Source of the DNA: Chromatiaceae bacterium
GTDB lineage: Bacteria; Pseudomonadota; Gammaproteobacteria; Chromatiales; Chromatiaceae
Assembly (NCBI GenBank): GCA_007693535.1
Contig: REDK01000093.1
Coordinates: 29,540-93,539, forward strand
Direction of reading: 5' to 3'
DNA length: 64,000 nucleotides
Numbering within the stretch: the first letter of the stretch is position 1; the number at the start of each line of letters is the position of its first letter. Shown in pieces: positions 10,267-20,186 of the stretch. Position numbers and translations under genes: made by a program. The notes beneath the pieces are model-generated. The model was not told where the DNA came from. It made no database searches and saw nothing but the letters and a program-made list of their open reading frames with translations.

Positions 10267-13161
10267 TCATGCAAAGGCGATCAGCCGTAACGCATCCAGG
10301 CGCAAGTGCAGGCGACCGAGGACCGCGGTCAGGTCATCGCGCTGCTGCTGGAGGGCGACGATCTCCTCCGGCCGCACCGCCGGATTGACCACTTGCAAGG
10401 CCACCAGGCGCGCCTGCTCAGCCTCCAGCAAGCGGGTCATACGCTGGCGTGCCCCGGCCACCAGTTCGGTGGTGGCGCGCGCGACCAGGGGCTCGGCGGC
10501 CTCCAGCATCGCGGTCACCGCAGTGCCCTTGGCCGCGATCAGGGCGCCGGTCAGACGCCGATTGCCGCGCAAACATTTGCTGCCCAGACGCTCGGGATCG
10601 ATGTCATCGCGTGCCCGCCCGCGCTCGTCGAGCAGCAGCCGCACCGGGGCCAGCGGCAGGAAACGCCCAACCTGCAATCCCGGCGGGGCCGGACAGTGCG
10701 AGCAATAGATCAGCTCCAGCAACAGGGCGCCGGGGGTCAGACGCGGATCACGGGCTAGCAGCAGCGCGGTGGTGCCCAGCGTCGAGCCAATGACCAACTC
10801 CATGCCGGTGCGCACGAGCGGATGTTCGAGGGTCAGGAAGGCGCGGTCTTCGTGAGCCAGTGCATCGGCGCGGTCGAGGGTCGCGGTCAGGCCCTCGGCG
10901 GGCAGCCCGGGGAACTCTTCCTGATGCATCTGCGGCCCGGGCCGCAAGATGATCGCCCCGCCGGGACCAGGTTCATGCTCGATGCCCCAGGCATCCCAGA
11001 ACGCACGCAGATAGGCCGGCAGGGCCGGGTCCTGGTCCTGGCGCGCAATCGCCGCCACTAGTGCGGCGGCAGGTCCCGGCCGACAGGAGCCCAGTTCTAG
11101 CAACCGGTCGCTGCCCGCCGCCAACTGCTCGGCCAGGGTCCGTCGCAATGCCGCTGCTGTCTCCAGCAGGGCCGTCAGCGCCGCCGGGGGCGCCCCCGCA
11201 GTCGCCGATGGTTCGATCAATGCCTGCACTTGCGTGGCCAACAGCGCGCGCAACTGCTCGCCCAACTGTGCATAGACGGCACCGGCCGCCGGACAGGGGG
11301 CGCTAAACGCATCCAGGGCCTCGGCATACCAGCGCTGCAGGGTGGCACCGGGGCCAGCGGCCAGCACGGGTACATGCAGGGTAATGGTCCCGTGCTGACC
11401 GATGCGGTCGAGGCGCCCGATGCGTTGCTCCAGCAGTTCCGGCTCCAGCGGCAGATCGAACAGCACCAGGTGCTGGCTGAACTGGAAGTTGCGCCCCTCG
11501 CTGCCAATCTCCGAGCAGAGCAACAGCGGGGTGCCGTCATCGGGATCGGCAAAAAAGGCGGCGGCGCGATCGCGCTCGACGATCGTCATCCCGGCATGGA
11601 AGACCGCCGCCTGCAGCCCGGCCTGTTGCTGCAGGGCGCGGCGCAGGTCGAGCACCGTCCCGGTCTGCCGGCAGATCAGCACCAGCTTGGCCGGACGCAA
11701 TCGGCGCACCAGCGCGATCAGCCAGGGGATGCGTGGATCGCGCGTGACCCAGTCGGCCGCACCGCCCACCGCCCCCCCTGCCCCCGCCAGCGCCCCGAGC
11801 GCGGCCTCGTCTGGGGCCAGATAGCCGGGCGGACGCGGTAAGGTTAGCGCGGCTAGGGTACGCCCCGGAAACCCGGCGATGGCGGCGCGGGTATTGCGGA
11901 ACAGCACCCGGCTGGTGCCGTGCCGATCCAACAGGCGGGCAACCAGGAGATCCTGTTCCGCCCCGGCGTTCGCCCCAGCGCCCTCGCCCAGCCAGGCGCC
12001 CAGCCAGGCACCGAGCTGCGCCTGCTGCGCCGCCGTCAGCGGCTGGCACGCCAGTAATCGGATCGCGATCTCGGCCACCGGGGCATAGGCCGCTTCCTCA
12101 TCCAGGAAGGCCTGATAATCACCGAAGCGGCGCGGATCGAGCAGCCGCAGACGGCCGAAATGGCCGGCGCGTCCGAACTGCTCCGGGGTTGCGGTCAGCA
12201 GCAGGACGGCCGGGGTGCGGGCGGCCAGGGCAGCAACCAACTGGTAGGCTGGGCTGGCGCCTGCCGGGGTCCAGGTCAGATGATGGGCCTCGTCGCAGAT
12301 CAGCAGGTCCCAGGGCGCCGCCACAGCCGCCGCCGCATGGGCCGGATCGGCTAGCAGCTCCAGCGGACAGAGCACTTGCTGGGCATCCTCGAAGGGATTA
12401 CCGGTCAGGCTGCCCGCGGGCTGGTCCGGGTCGGCTTCCGGCCGGCTGGCAGCGAGGCGCTCGGCATCGAACAGGACAAAGGCGAGATTGAAGCGGCGCA
12501 GCAATTCCACCAGCCACTGGTGCAGCAAGGGCTCCGGCACCAGGATCAGCACCCGCTGCACCCGGCCCGCAAGGAGCAGGCGGTGCAGGATGAGGCCGGC
12601 CTCGATGGTCTTGCCGAGCCCCACCTCGTCGGCAAGCAATACCCGCGGGGCATAGCGATCGGCGACCTCGGCAGCGATGTAGAGCTGATGCGCCACCGGC
12701 TGGATGCGCGCTCCGACCAGCCCGCGCGCGGGCGCGGCGGCCGCCCGTGCCAGCCATTCCCAGGTCTGCATGCGCAGTTGGAACCAGTGCGCGGCATCGA
12801 TCGACCCGGTGCGAAACCGCTGCGGCGGGCGGTCCAGCCGCAGTTGTGCATCCAGTTCGGCCTCCGCCATGATCCACTCATAACCGGCGGCATCATGGCC
12901 CCGATAGCGGATCAGCCCGGCGGTCTCCTCCAGTGTACTGATGGCGAGACCGCGCCCGTCGACGGCGCGAACCGATTCCCCAACCGCGAAGCGGGCACGG
13001 CGCAACGGTGCCGCATCGACGGCATAGACGCGCTGCTCGCCCGTGGCCGGAAACTGCAACCGCACGCGCCGGTTGGCGACCACATCCACCAGCCCCAGGC
13101 CGAGTTCGGGCTGGGTCTCGGAGAACCAGCGCTGACCGGGAACGAACCGGGAGGTGGCCAT
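10267..13161 (-). CDS. rapA: RNA polymerase-associated protein RapA (SWI2/SNF2 helicase-like)
   Basis: Internal start MATSRFVPGQRWFSETQPELGLGLV; VLLADEVGLGKTIEAGLILHRLL, LICDEAHHL, LLTATPEQFGRAGHFGRLRLLDPRRF, SEIGSEGRNFQFSQHLVLFDLPLEPELLEQRIGRLDRIGQ. Confidence 0.95.
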   Translation of the reverse strand: MATSRFVPGQRWFSETQPELGLGLVDVVANRRVRLQFPATGEQRVYAVDAAPLRRARFAVGESVRAVDGRGLAISTLEETAGLIRYRGHDAAGYEWIMAEAELDAQLRLDRPPQRFRTGSIDAAHWFQLRMQTWEWLARAAAAPARGLVGARIQPVAHQLYIAAEVADRYAPRVLLADEVGLGKTIEAGLILHRLLLAGRVQRVLILVPEPLLHQWLVELLRRFNLAFVLFDAERLAASRPEADPDQPAGSLTGNPFEDAQQVLCPLELLADPAHAAAAVAAPWDLLICDEAHHLTWTPAGASPAYQLVAALAARTPAVLLLTATPEQFGRAGHFGRLRLLDPRRFGDYQAFLDEEAAYAPVAEIAIRLLACQPLTAAQQAQLGAWLGAWLGEGAGANAGAEQDLLVARLLDRHGTSRVLFRNTRAAIAGFPGRTLAALTLPRPPGYLAPDEAALGALAGAGGAVGGAADWVTRDPRIPWLIALVRRLRPAKLVLICRQTGTVLDLRRALQQQAGLQAAVFHAGMTIVERDRAAAFFADPDDGTPLLLCSEIGSEGRNFQFSQHLVLFDLPLEPELLEQRIGRLDRIGQHGTITLHVPVLAAGPGATLQRWYAEALDAFSAPCPAAGAVYAQLGEQLRALLATQVQALIEPSATAGAPPAALTALLETAAALRRTLAEQLAAGSDRLLELGSCRPGPAAALVAAIARQDQDPALPAYLRAFWDAWGIEHEPGPGGAIILRPGPQMHQEEFPGLPAEGLTATLDRADALAHEDRAFLTLEHPLVRTGMELVIGSTLGTTALLLARDPRLTPGALLLELIYCSHCPAPPGLQVGRFLPLAPVRLLLDERGRARDDIDPERLGSKCLRGNRRLTGALIAAKGTAVTAMLEAAEPLVARATTELVAGARQRMTRLLEAEQARLVALQVVNPAVRPEEIVALQQQRDDLTAVLGRLHLRLDALRLIAFA

Positions 13162-13305
13162 TCGCACCATCCGCGTCAGTGCCCTACCCCACCGGTACCG
13201 CCCCCGCATCGATCCCCAGCCCAGGCTCCGATCCGGCCACCTTGCGGGGGCCCGGCGTCGGTTCGGCTGCAGCACGCGGCCAGGTGGCGGCTGCGGGTCT
13301 GGCGT

Positions 13306-14604
13306 TTACAGCGCATCAAGGCCACGAGCCAGGTCGGCCTGCAGGTCGGCCACGGTCTCTAGGCCGACCGCGATGCGGAGCAGCCCCTCACCGATGCCGG
13401 CCGCCGCCCGCGCGTCCGAGCACAGGCGGCCATGGGTCGTGCTGGCAGGATGGGTGATGGTGGACTTGGTATCACCCAGATTGGCGGTGATGGAGAGCAG
13501 GCGGGTGGCATCGATGACCTGCCAGGCAGCGGCCCGCCCGCCGTGGACCTCGAACGCCAGGATGCCACCGCCGGCCCGCTGCTGTTGCGGCGGCAGCCCG
13601 GCCACGGCGCGTTCACCAGTGGCGCCAGCAGCAGAGCCGACCACGGAACCGGCCGAGAACCCAACCGCGTCAGGCCCCACTAGCGCATGCTGCGGATGGG
13701 AAGCCAGCCCAGGATAATAGACCCGCGCCACCGCTGGATGCTGCTGCAACCAATGCGCCAAGGTCAGGGCCGCCGCGGAATGGGCCAGCATCCGCAGTTC
13801 CAAGGTCTCCAGCCCCTTCAGGAACAGCCAGGCATTGAAGGGGCTGAGACAGGGGCCGGCGGTGCGCACCACGCCGAAGATCTCCTCGCCCACCTGCTGC
13901 GCATCGCCGACCACGGCCCCGCCCACGGCCCGCCCCTGCCCGTCCAGATACTTGGTCGCGGAATGGATCACTAGGTCCGCCCCCAACGCCAACGGCCGCT
14001 GCAGGGCCGGGGTGCAGAAGCAATTGTCCACCACCAGCAGACAGCCATGGGCATGGGCCAGGTCAGCGAGCGGTGCGATCGCAACCATCTCAGTGAGTGG
14101 ATTCGACGGGGTCTCGACGAACAGCAGACGGGTATTGGGACGGATCGCCGCGGCCCAGGCCGACAACGCCGTCAGGTCCACCATACTGGTCTCGATCCCG
14201 AAGCGGGTCAGATATTTGTCGAACAGCATGGTGGTACTGCCGAAGATACTGCGCGAGGCGACGATGTGATCGCCGCTGCGCAGCAGACCCAGGCAGGTGA
14301 CCAGGATCGCCGCCATGCCGGAGGCGGTCGCGACCGCGACCGCGCCCCCCTCCAGCGCGGCTAGCCGTTCCTCGAAGGCGCGCACGGTGGGGTTGGTGAA
14401 GCGCGAATAGATATTGCCGACTAACTCTCCGCTGAACCGGGCCGCGGCCTCGGCGGCGTTGGCAAAGACGAAACTCGAGGTGGCAAAGATCGGCTCGCAA
14501 TGCTCGCCCTCGGCGGTGCGCCGATGGCCGGTACGGATCGCCTGGGTGGCAAAACCCGGGGTCACCGCAGCCATCGCCTCGGCTGCTGGATCAGGATCGC
14601 TCAT
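13306..14604 (-). CDS. metZ: O-succinylhomoserine sulfhydrylase
   Basis: Cys/Met PLP enzyme: GFATQAIRTG, IHSATKYLDGQGRAVGGAVVG, ITANLGDTKSTITHPASTTHGRL; next to purF. Confidence 0.9.
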   Translation of the reverse strand: MSDPDPAAEAMAAVTPGFATQAIRTGHRRTAEGEHCEPIFATSSFVFANAAEAAARFSGELVGNIYSRFTNPTVRAFEERLAALEGGAVAVATASGMAAILVTCLGLLRSGDHIVASRSIFGSTTMLFDKYLTRFGIETSMVDLTALSAWAAAIRPNTRLLFVETPSNPLTEMVAIAPLADLAHAHGCLLVVDNCFCTPALQRPLALGADLVIHSATKYLDGQGRAVGGAVVGDAQQVGEEIFGVVRTAGPCLSPFNAWLFLKGLETLELRMLAHSAAALTLAHWLQQHPAVARVYYPGLASHPQHALVGPDAVGFSAGSVVGSAAGATGERAVAGLPPQQQRAGGGILAFEVHGGRAAAWQVIDATRLLSITANLGDTKSTITHPASTTHGRLCSDARAAAGIGEGLLRIAVGLETVADLQADLARGLDAL

Positions 14605-14734
14605 GCGGAATATTCTCGGCGCCGCGGTGCGCGGTCATAGACGCGTCCGCTTGCGCGGATGCGGGAGGAAGCGGAACCACCGGGCGGGATGCGCGGCAAG
14701 ACCGGCACATCACCGCAGCAGCAGCAGCCGGGGC

Positions 14735-16249
14735 TCAGGCATTGTTATAGAGTTCGATGATGGTCTCCTCGCTGCGCGAACCCTGGCGGCGGGCGTGATC
14801 GCCGCGCATCCGCTCCAGTTCCAGCAGATATTCCGGGGTCACATCGCCGGTGATATAGACCCCGTCGAAGACCGAGGCCTCGAAGCGGTCCACCAGGCTC
14901 TTACCCTTCTTCTGCACCGCCTCGATCAGGTCCGCGAGGTCCTGGAAGATGAGCCGGTCGGCCCCGAGTTCGCGCTCCACCGCGGCCTCGCTAAGACCAT
15001 GAGCGATGAGTTCACTGGCCGCCGGCATATCGATCCCGTAGACGTTGGGATAGCGCACCGGCGGGGCCGCGGAGGCGAAATAGACCCGGTTTGCACCGGC
15101 ATCCCGGGCCATCTGGATAATCTGCTGCGAGGTGGTTCCACGCACGATGGAATCGTCCACTAGCAGGACGTTCTTGCGGCGAAACTCCAGGTCGATGGCG
15201 TTGAGCTTCTGCCGTACCGATTTCTTACGCACCTTCTGCCCCGGCATGATGAACGTCCGCCCGATGTAGCGGTTCTTGATGAAGCCCTCGGCGTAGGGAA
15301 TTCCCAGGGCATTGGCCAATTGCAATGCCGCGGTGCGGCTGGTGTCAGGCACCGGGATGACTACATCGATGTCGTGATTGGACCATTCCCGGCGGATCTT
15401 GGCCGCTAGCTTCTTGCCCATGCGGGAGCGCGCCTTGTGCACGGAAATATTATCGATAATGGAGTCCGGCCGGGCGAAATAGACAAATTCGAAGATGCAG
15501 GGCGAGAGCACCGGCTGTGGGGCGCATTGCTGGGTATAGAGACGGCCGTCGCTGGTAATCAGCACACATTCGCCGGGGCCAACATCGGCGATGAGTTCGA
15601 ACCCCAGTGTATCGAGCGCCACGCTCTCCGAGGAAATCATGTACTCGGTGCCAGCATCGGTCTCTCGTTTGCCGTAGACGATGGGCCGGATGCCATTGGG
15701 ATCGCGGAAGCCGAAGACCCCGAAGCCGGGAATCATGGCCACCGCAGCATAGCCGCCGCGACAGCGCCGGTGCACCCCTTCGACGGCGCGGAAGATATCG
15801 TTTTCGTCGATGCGGAGCTTGTTCTGCACCTGTAATTCATGGGCCACGACATTGAGCAGGATCTCGGAATCCGACTCGGTATTGATATGCCGCAGATCAT
15901 CGACATAGACATCGCGGGTGAGATCCTCGGCATTGGTGAGATTGCCGTTATGGGCCAGCACGATGCCATAGGGCGAGTTCACATAGAAGGGCTGCGCCTC
16001 AGCGGAACAGGAGACCCCGGCGGTGGGATAGCGCACATGGCCAATCCCCATGGTGCCGCGCAACTGCAGCATATGGCGGGTGCGGAAGACATCGCGGGTC
16101 AGCCCGGTGTCCTTGCGCATGTGCAGACGCTCACGCTCGCTGGTAACGATACCGGCGGCATCCTGGCCGCGGTGCTGGAGTACGAGCAAGGCGTCGTACA
16201 GAAACTGATTGATCGGATACTTGCCGACGATACCGACGATGCCGCACAT
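14735..16249 (-). CDS. purF: Amidophosphoribosyltransferase
   Basis: Internal start [58 protein letters not shown]. Confidence 0.97.
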   Translation of the reverse strand: MCGIVGIVGKYPINQFLYDALLVLQHRGQDAAGIVTSERERLHMRKDTGLTRDVFRTRHMLQLRGTMGIGHVRYPTAGVSCSAEAQPFYVNSPYGIVLAHNGNLTNAEDLTRDVYVDDLRHINTESDSEILLNVVAHELQVQNKLRIDENDIFRAVEGVHRRCRGGYAAVAMIPGFGVFGFRDPNGIRPIVYGKRETDAGTEYMISSESVALDTLGFELIADVGPGECVLITSDGRLYTQQCAPQPVLSPCIFEFVYFARPDSIIDNISVHKARSRMGKKLAAKIRREWSNHDIDVVIPVPDTSRTAALQLANALGIPYAEGFIKNRYIGRTFIMPGQKVRKKSVRQKLNAIDLEFRRKNVLLVDDSIVRGTTSQQIIQMARDAGANRVYFASAAPPVRYPNVYGIDMPAASELIAHGLSEAAVERELGADRLIFQDLADLIEAVQKKGKSLVDRFEASVFDGVYITGDVTPEYLLELERMRGDHARRQGSRSEETIIELYNNA

Positions 16250-16432
16250 GCTGAACCTCACTGCCGGCAATGATTGCCGCAGGGGCGACCTGACCGAACT
16301 CGGGAGCATAGCGGATCGGCGCCGGGCGACCAAGCCTGGTCGGCAGCGATCGATGACCGGGAACAGGTCGATACGGAATGGCGGGGGGGGCGCGGTCGCC
16401 GCAGCGGTCGCCACGGGCGGGCGCGATCGAGA

Positions 16433-16924
16433 CTACAGCGACTGGACGCGCTCAGTCAGCTCAGGTGGCACCTGTGCCAACAGCCAGCCGGCAAGCCCCT
16501 GAAACTGCGCGAGCAGTCTGGACTCCTCCCACCAGGGGTCCTGAGTCAGTGGTGTCAGCGAGGCGAGAAAGACCAGCAGGGCGACCACCAGCGCGCCACG
16601 GCCAGCACCGAAGGCGAGACCGAGCACGCGGTCGGTCCCGGTTAGCCCGGTCTTCTCGACCAGCAGGGTCAGCAGAAAGGCGACCACTGCCCCGGCCAAC
16701 AGTACCCCCAGCACCAGGATCAGCACCGCCACCCCGATCCGCAACGAAGGGGTGGAGATCAGCGGCGCCAACTGGACCGCGACCGGCTCGTAGAACAGCC
16801 AGGCGGCCAGCAACGCGAGCAACCAGACCCCGAGCGAGATGACCTCGCGGATCAGGCCCCGCGCCAGTCCGATCAGCGCCGAGATGGCGATGATGGCGAG
16901 GATGACATAGTCGATCAGGATCAT
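16433..16924 (-). CDS. cvpA: CvpA family protein
   Basis: MILIDYVILAIIAISALIGLARGLIREVISLGVWLLALLAAW, multi-TM, upstream of purF. Confidence 0.93.
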   Translation of the reverse strand: MILIDYVILAIIAISALIGLARGLIREVISLGVWLLALLAAWLFYEPVAVQLAPLISTPSLRIGVAVLILVLGVLLAGAVVAFLLTLLVEKTGLTGTDRVLGLAFGAGRGALVVALLVFLASLTPLTQDPWWEESRLLAQFQGLAGWLLAQVPPELTERVQSL

Positions 16925-16993
16925 GGGACTGCCGGGATGATCATGGATGGCTTGGGCTTGGCGTCGTCGGATGCGGATGTCGCACCGATCCAG

Positions 16994-17707
16994 TTATTGG
17001 TAACGCTGAACCAGGGGCTTGTGCGCCGTCTCGCGGGTGATCCGGGCCGAGACATCGTTGGCCCGGGCACGGTCGACCTCGGGGCCAACCCGGACCCGAT
17101 ACCAGGTCAGACCATTGACCTCGGCCTGCTCGACGAAGGCTGGGTAGCCCTTGCCGCGCAATTCGTCCTGGAGCCGACGTGCAGCCTCCGGCTGTCGCAC
17201 GCTGGCTACTTGGACCACCCAGGACTGTGCCCCGGGCGGTACCGGGCGCGGCCCCGCGGCAGTCTGATTGCCGCTGGCAGCGGCGGGCGCGGCGTTGCCG
17301 GCAGTCGCGGGTCGGTCACCGGTTCCCGACGCCGCTGCGGCCGATGGCACGGCGGCTGGGCGCGCAGTCTGGTTAGGCCCGGTCCCGGTGGCCGCGGCCG
17401 GGTCATCGGAAATCGGCCCTGTTGCAGAACTGGCAGCGACGTCGATCTCGGGCTCGATCCCAGGCGGCTCCGGCGCCGGCAGCGGCAACACCAGATCTTC
17501 TTCAGCCGCCTCCAGGGCGTCCTCTAGCGCCGCCTGGGCATCGCTGTCGAGCGCTGGGCGTGCGGGGATGTGGATTGGGTCGCCGAGGCCATCGTCGGTC
17601 CCCTCTTCCAGCAGCATGGGCACAAAAATCACCGCGAGCGCAATCACTACCGCGGCCCCGACCAAGCGTTTCTTACCTGCCTCATCCATCCCGTTCTCTC
17701 CCCCCAT
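16994..17707 (-). CDS. SPOR-domain cell-division protein (DedD-like)
   Basis: N-terminal KKRLVGAAVVIALAVIFVPMLL TM; C-terminal SPOR (WVVQVASVRQPEAARRLQDELRGKGYPAFVE); between folC and cvpA. Confidence 0.9.
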   Translation of the reverse strand: MGGENGMDEAGKKRLVGAAVVIALAVIFVPMLLEEGTDDGLGDPIHIPARPALDSDAQAALEDALEAAEEDLVLPLPAPEPPGIEPEIDVAASSATGPISDDPAAATGTGPNQTARPAAVPSAAAASGTGDRPATAGNAAPAAASGNQTAAGPRPVPPGAQSWVVQVASVRQPEAARRLQDELRGKGYPAFVEQAEVNGLTWYRVRVGPEVDRARANDVSARITRETAHKPLVQRYQ

Positions 17708-17776
17708 GTGTCGCTGCTGCTGCCATGGGCCCCGATTATACAGGCCGCTGGCAACGCGATGGATAATGGCGCAGCC

Positions 17777-19087
17777 TCAGTCGGAACGCCAGCGCAGGGC
17801 CGCCTCCACGGTCACGAAGGAGCCGAATACGAGCACCAGATCATCGGCCGCCGCCGCCGCGATGGCCCCGGCCAGGCCGGTCTGAAGATCCGGATAGCAC
17901 AGCGGCGCCACCGCCGGCACCGCGACTCGCACCGCCGCTTCCAGGGCGTCCCCGGGCAATCCACGCGGACCCGGGGCCGGTGCCAGATGCCATTGCTGAA
18001 TGAGTGGTGCCAGCGCCGCGCTGATCGCCACCGCATCCTTATCGGCCAGAGGGGCAAACAGGGCATGCCGACGCCCCCGACAGGGAAAGGCGGCCAGGTT
18101 GTCGGCCAGTGCGGCAGCCGCCTGGGCATTGTGGGCGACATCGAGGATCAGGGTCGGGCGCCCGGGCAAGACTGTAAAACGCCCTTCCAGGCGCACCCGA
18201 TGCAGGCCCTGGCGAAGCGCACTCACCGGCACCGGCAGGCGCCGCTGCAGACAGTGCACCGCACACAGGGCGGCAGCAGCATTATCGTACTGAATACGCC
18301 CCCGCAGGGCCGGCGGCGGCAACGCCGCACGCTCGCTGCCGGTCGGACCGCGCCAGGTCCATTGCGCCGGCTGTGCCGACCAGTCGAACTCCTGTCCCAG
18401 TTGGTAGATCGTCGCCCCGATCTCCGCGGCACGCGCACGCAACCGCGGCGGTGGCTCGCGCTGCCCGATGATGGCGGGACGGCCAGGGCGGAAGATACCG
18501 GCCTTCTCGAAGGCGATCTGGTCCGGCGCCTCGCCCAGCCAGGCGGTGTGATCGCGACCGATCATGGTCACCAGGGCACAGTCGGCGTCGATGATATTGA
18601 CGGCATCGAGGCGGCCGCCGAGCCCGACCTCCAGGATCGCCACTTCGATCCCGGCGCGCACGAAGAGGTCCAGCGCCGCGAGCGTACCGAACTCGAAATA
18701 GGTCAACAGGGTCTCGCCGCGAGCGGCATCGATTCGCGCAAAGGCGGCACAGAGGTCGCCATCCGCGATCTCCACCCCAGCGATGCGGATGCGCTCGTTG
18801 TAGCGAAGCAGATGTGGCGAGGTATAGGCGCCGGTACGATAGCCACCCGCCTGATACCAGGCCTCCAGATAGGCGACGCAAGATCCTTTACCGTTGGTAC
18901 CGCCGACGCTGATGACCGGACAGGGAAACGCGCCAGGCGTGCCCGCCCGGCCTGGCACAGGGAACAGCCGCGCCCACACCGAGGCAACCCGCTCCAGGCG
19001 CAGTTCGATACCGGCTGGATGCAGCGTCTCCTGCCAGCGCAGCCAGTCAGCGAGGCTTGAGAAACGCACCGGGGGTTGTTCGCGCAA
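17777..19087 (-). CDS. folC: Bifunctional folylpolyglutamate/dihydrofolate synthase
   Basis: GTNGKGSCVAYLEAWYQAGGYRTGAYTSPHLLRYNERIRI; LEVGLGGRLDAVNIIDADCALVTMIGRDH. Confidence 0.96.
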   Translation of the reverse strand: MREQPPVRFSSLADWLRWQETLHPAGIELRLERVASVWARLFPVPGRAGTPGAFPCPVISVGGTNGKGSCVAYLEAWYQAGGYRTGAYTSPHLLRYNERIRIAGVEIADGDLCAAFARIDAARGETLLTYFEFGTLAALDLFVRAGIEVAILEVGLGGRLDAVNIIDADCALVTMIGRDHTAWLGEAPDQIAFEKAGIFRPGRPAIIGQREPPPRLRARAAEIGATIYQLGQEFDWSAQPAQWTWRGPTGSERAALPPPALRGRIQYDNAAAALCAVHCLQRRLPVPVSALRQGLHRVRLEGRFTVLPGRPTLILDVAHNAQAAAALADNLAAFPCRGRRHALFAPLADKDAVAISAALAPLIQQWHLAPAPGPRGLPGDALEAAVRVAVPAVAPLCYPDLQTGLAGAIAAAAADDLVLVFGSFVTVEAALRWRSD

Positions 19088-19108
19088 ACCTGAACGACCG
19101 GGGCTGGC

Positions 19109-19456
19109 TCAGTGGCCGCCCGCCGCCACCTTCACCGGTGGCATCGCCTCCTCGACGGCCGCAAACTCGGCCTGATAGGCATCGTTGACCCGATCACGCA
19201 GCTCTTTGCCGGGCTTGAAATGAGGCACGTATTTGCCGGTCAGGGCGACGGCATCGCCGGTCTTGGGGTTGCGCCCAACCCGCGGCGGCCGATAGTGCAG
19301 CGAAAAACTGCCGAAGCCGCGAATCTCGATCCGCTCGCCAGCGGCAAGGGCCGCGCTCATCTGCTCCAGGATGCAACGCACAGCCAGTTCCACGTCCTTG
19401 TAGGCCAGATGACTTTGCTCCCGCGCCAGGGCCTCGATGAGTTCGGATTTCATCAT
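19109..19456 (-). CDS. ihfB: Integration host factor subunit beta
   Basis: [90 protein letters not shown]. Confidence 0.97.
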   Translation of the reverse strand: MMKSELIEALAREQSHLAYKDVELAVRCILEQMSAALAAGERIEIRGFGSFSLHYRPPRVGRNPKTGDAVALTGKYVPHFKPGKELRDRVNDAYQAEFAAVEEAMPPVKVAAGGH

Positions 19457-19629
19457 AGCGGTAGGCCTGCAATGCCAGGACGTGCCCGGCCGGCTGGCCG
19501 GATCGACAGGTTGGGGCATGTGGATAGCGGCAATGGAACGGCAGCGATGGCACGAACGGCATTGACCGCGACGGTAGCGGGCGGCATACAGCCAATCCCC
19601 CGGGAGCATAAGATCAGCTAACAGGGTCA

Positions 19630-19800
19630 GGCGATTTCTCTAAACCTTCATACCAGCCGACTGGTCTTGACGCCCGCCTTCGGCGTCGGACTAGCAGTCA
19701 CAGCGCTTACCCTGCTCCCGCGAGCCATCCTTGAGGGCGAACGTCAATCCTGCGTCATCTGGCCTGGGTCACCTGGCATAAAAGTTTCCGGTCATCGCCA
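19630..19800. repeat. Intergenic dispersed repeat, copy A
   Basis: By eye aligns over ~160 bp with 26583..26738; shares CTGGTCTTGACGCCCGCCTTCGGCGTCG, CGTCAATCCTGCGTCATCTGGC and AGTTTCCGG(T/C)CATCGCC. Confidence 0.8.
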
Positions 19801-20186
19801 AAGAGCCCGGTCACCGGCGCCTGTCCCGACGTCGCCCCGCAACCGAACTCCGGGCTTGGACGGCGGAAGTGGGTTCCCAACCGTCGGTCGCGAACCCGGC
19901 CCACCGCGCGGCCGCCGGGGCGGCTGATCCCGAGGCCGAATTCAGCGCTGATCCGGGCGCTCCTCGGGGCCTCGATTCGTTCTGGGACCTAGGGTTACAC
20001 CTGACACCGTGCCCAATGCTGGCCGGGGCGCTGCATCCAGAGGGGTCGCTGCGGGCCGACCCCGCGGACCGGGCTTACGGCTGAACCGGAGCACCCATCC
20101 GGCAGGTGCGCCCGTCCCTCGCAAGACCGGCAACCCTGACGGCACTGCATGTTGCTGCCCGGGCCGGTCTGCGCAGGCGCGGCTAC

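Noticed and set aside
12376-13362. 328-aa plus-strand ORF
   Set aside because: Antisense shadow of rapA; no domain signature.
17570-19060. 496-aa plus-strand ORF
   Set aside because: Antisense shadow of folC.
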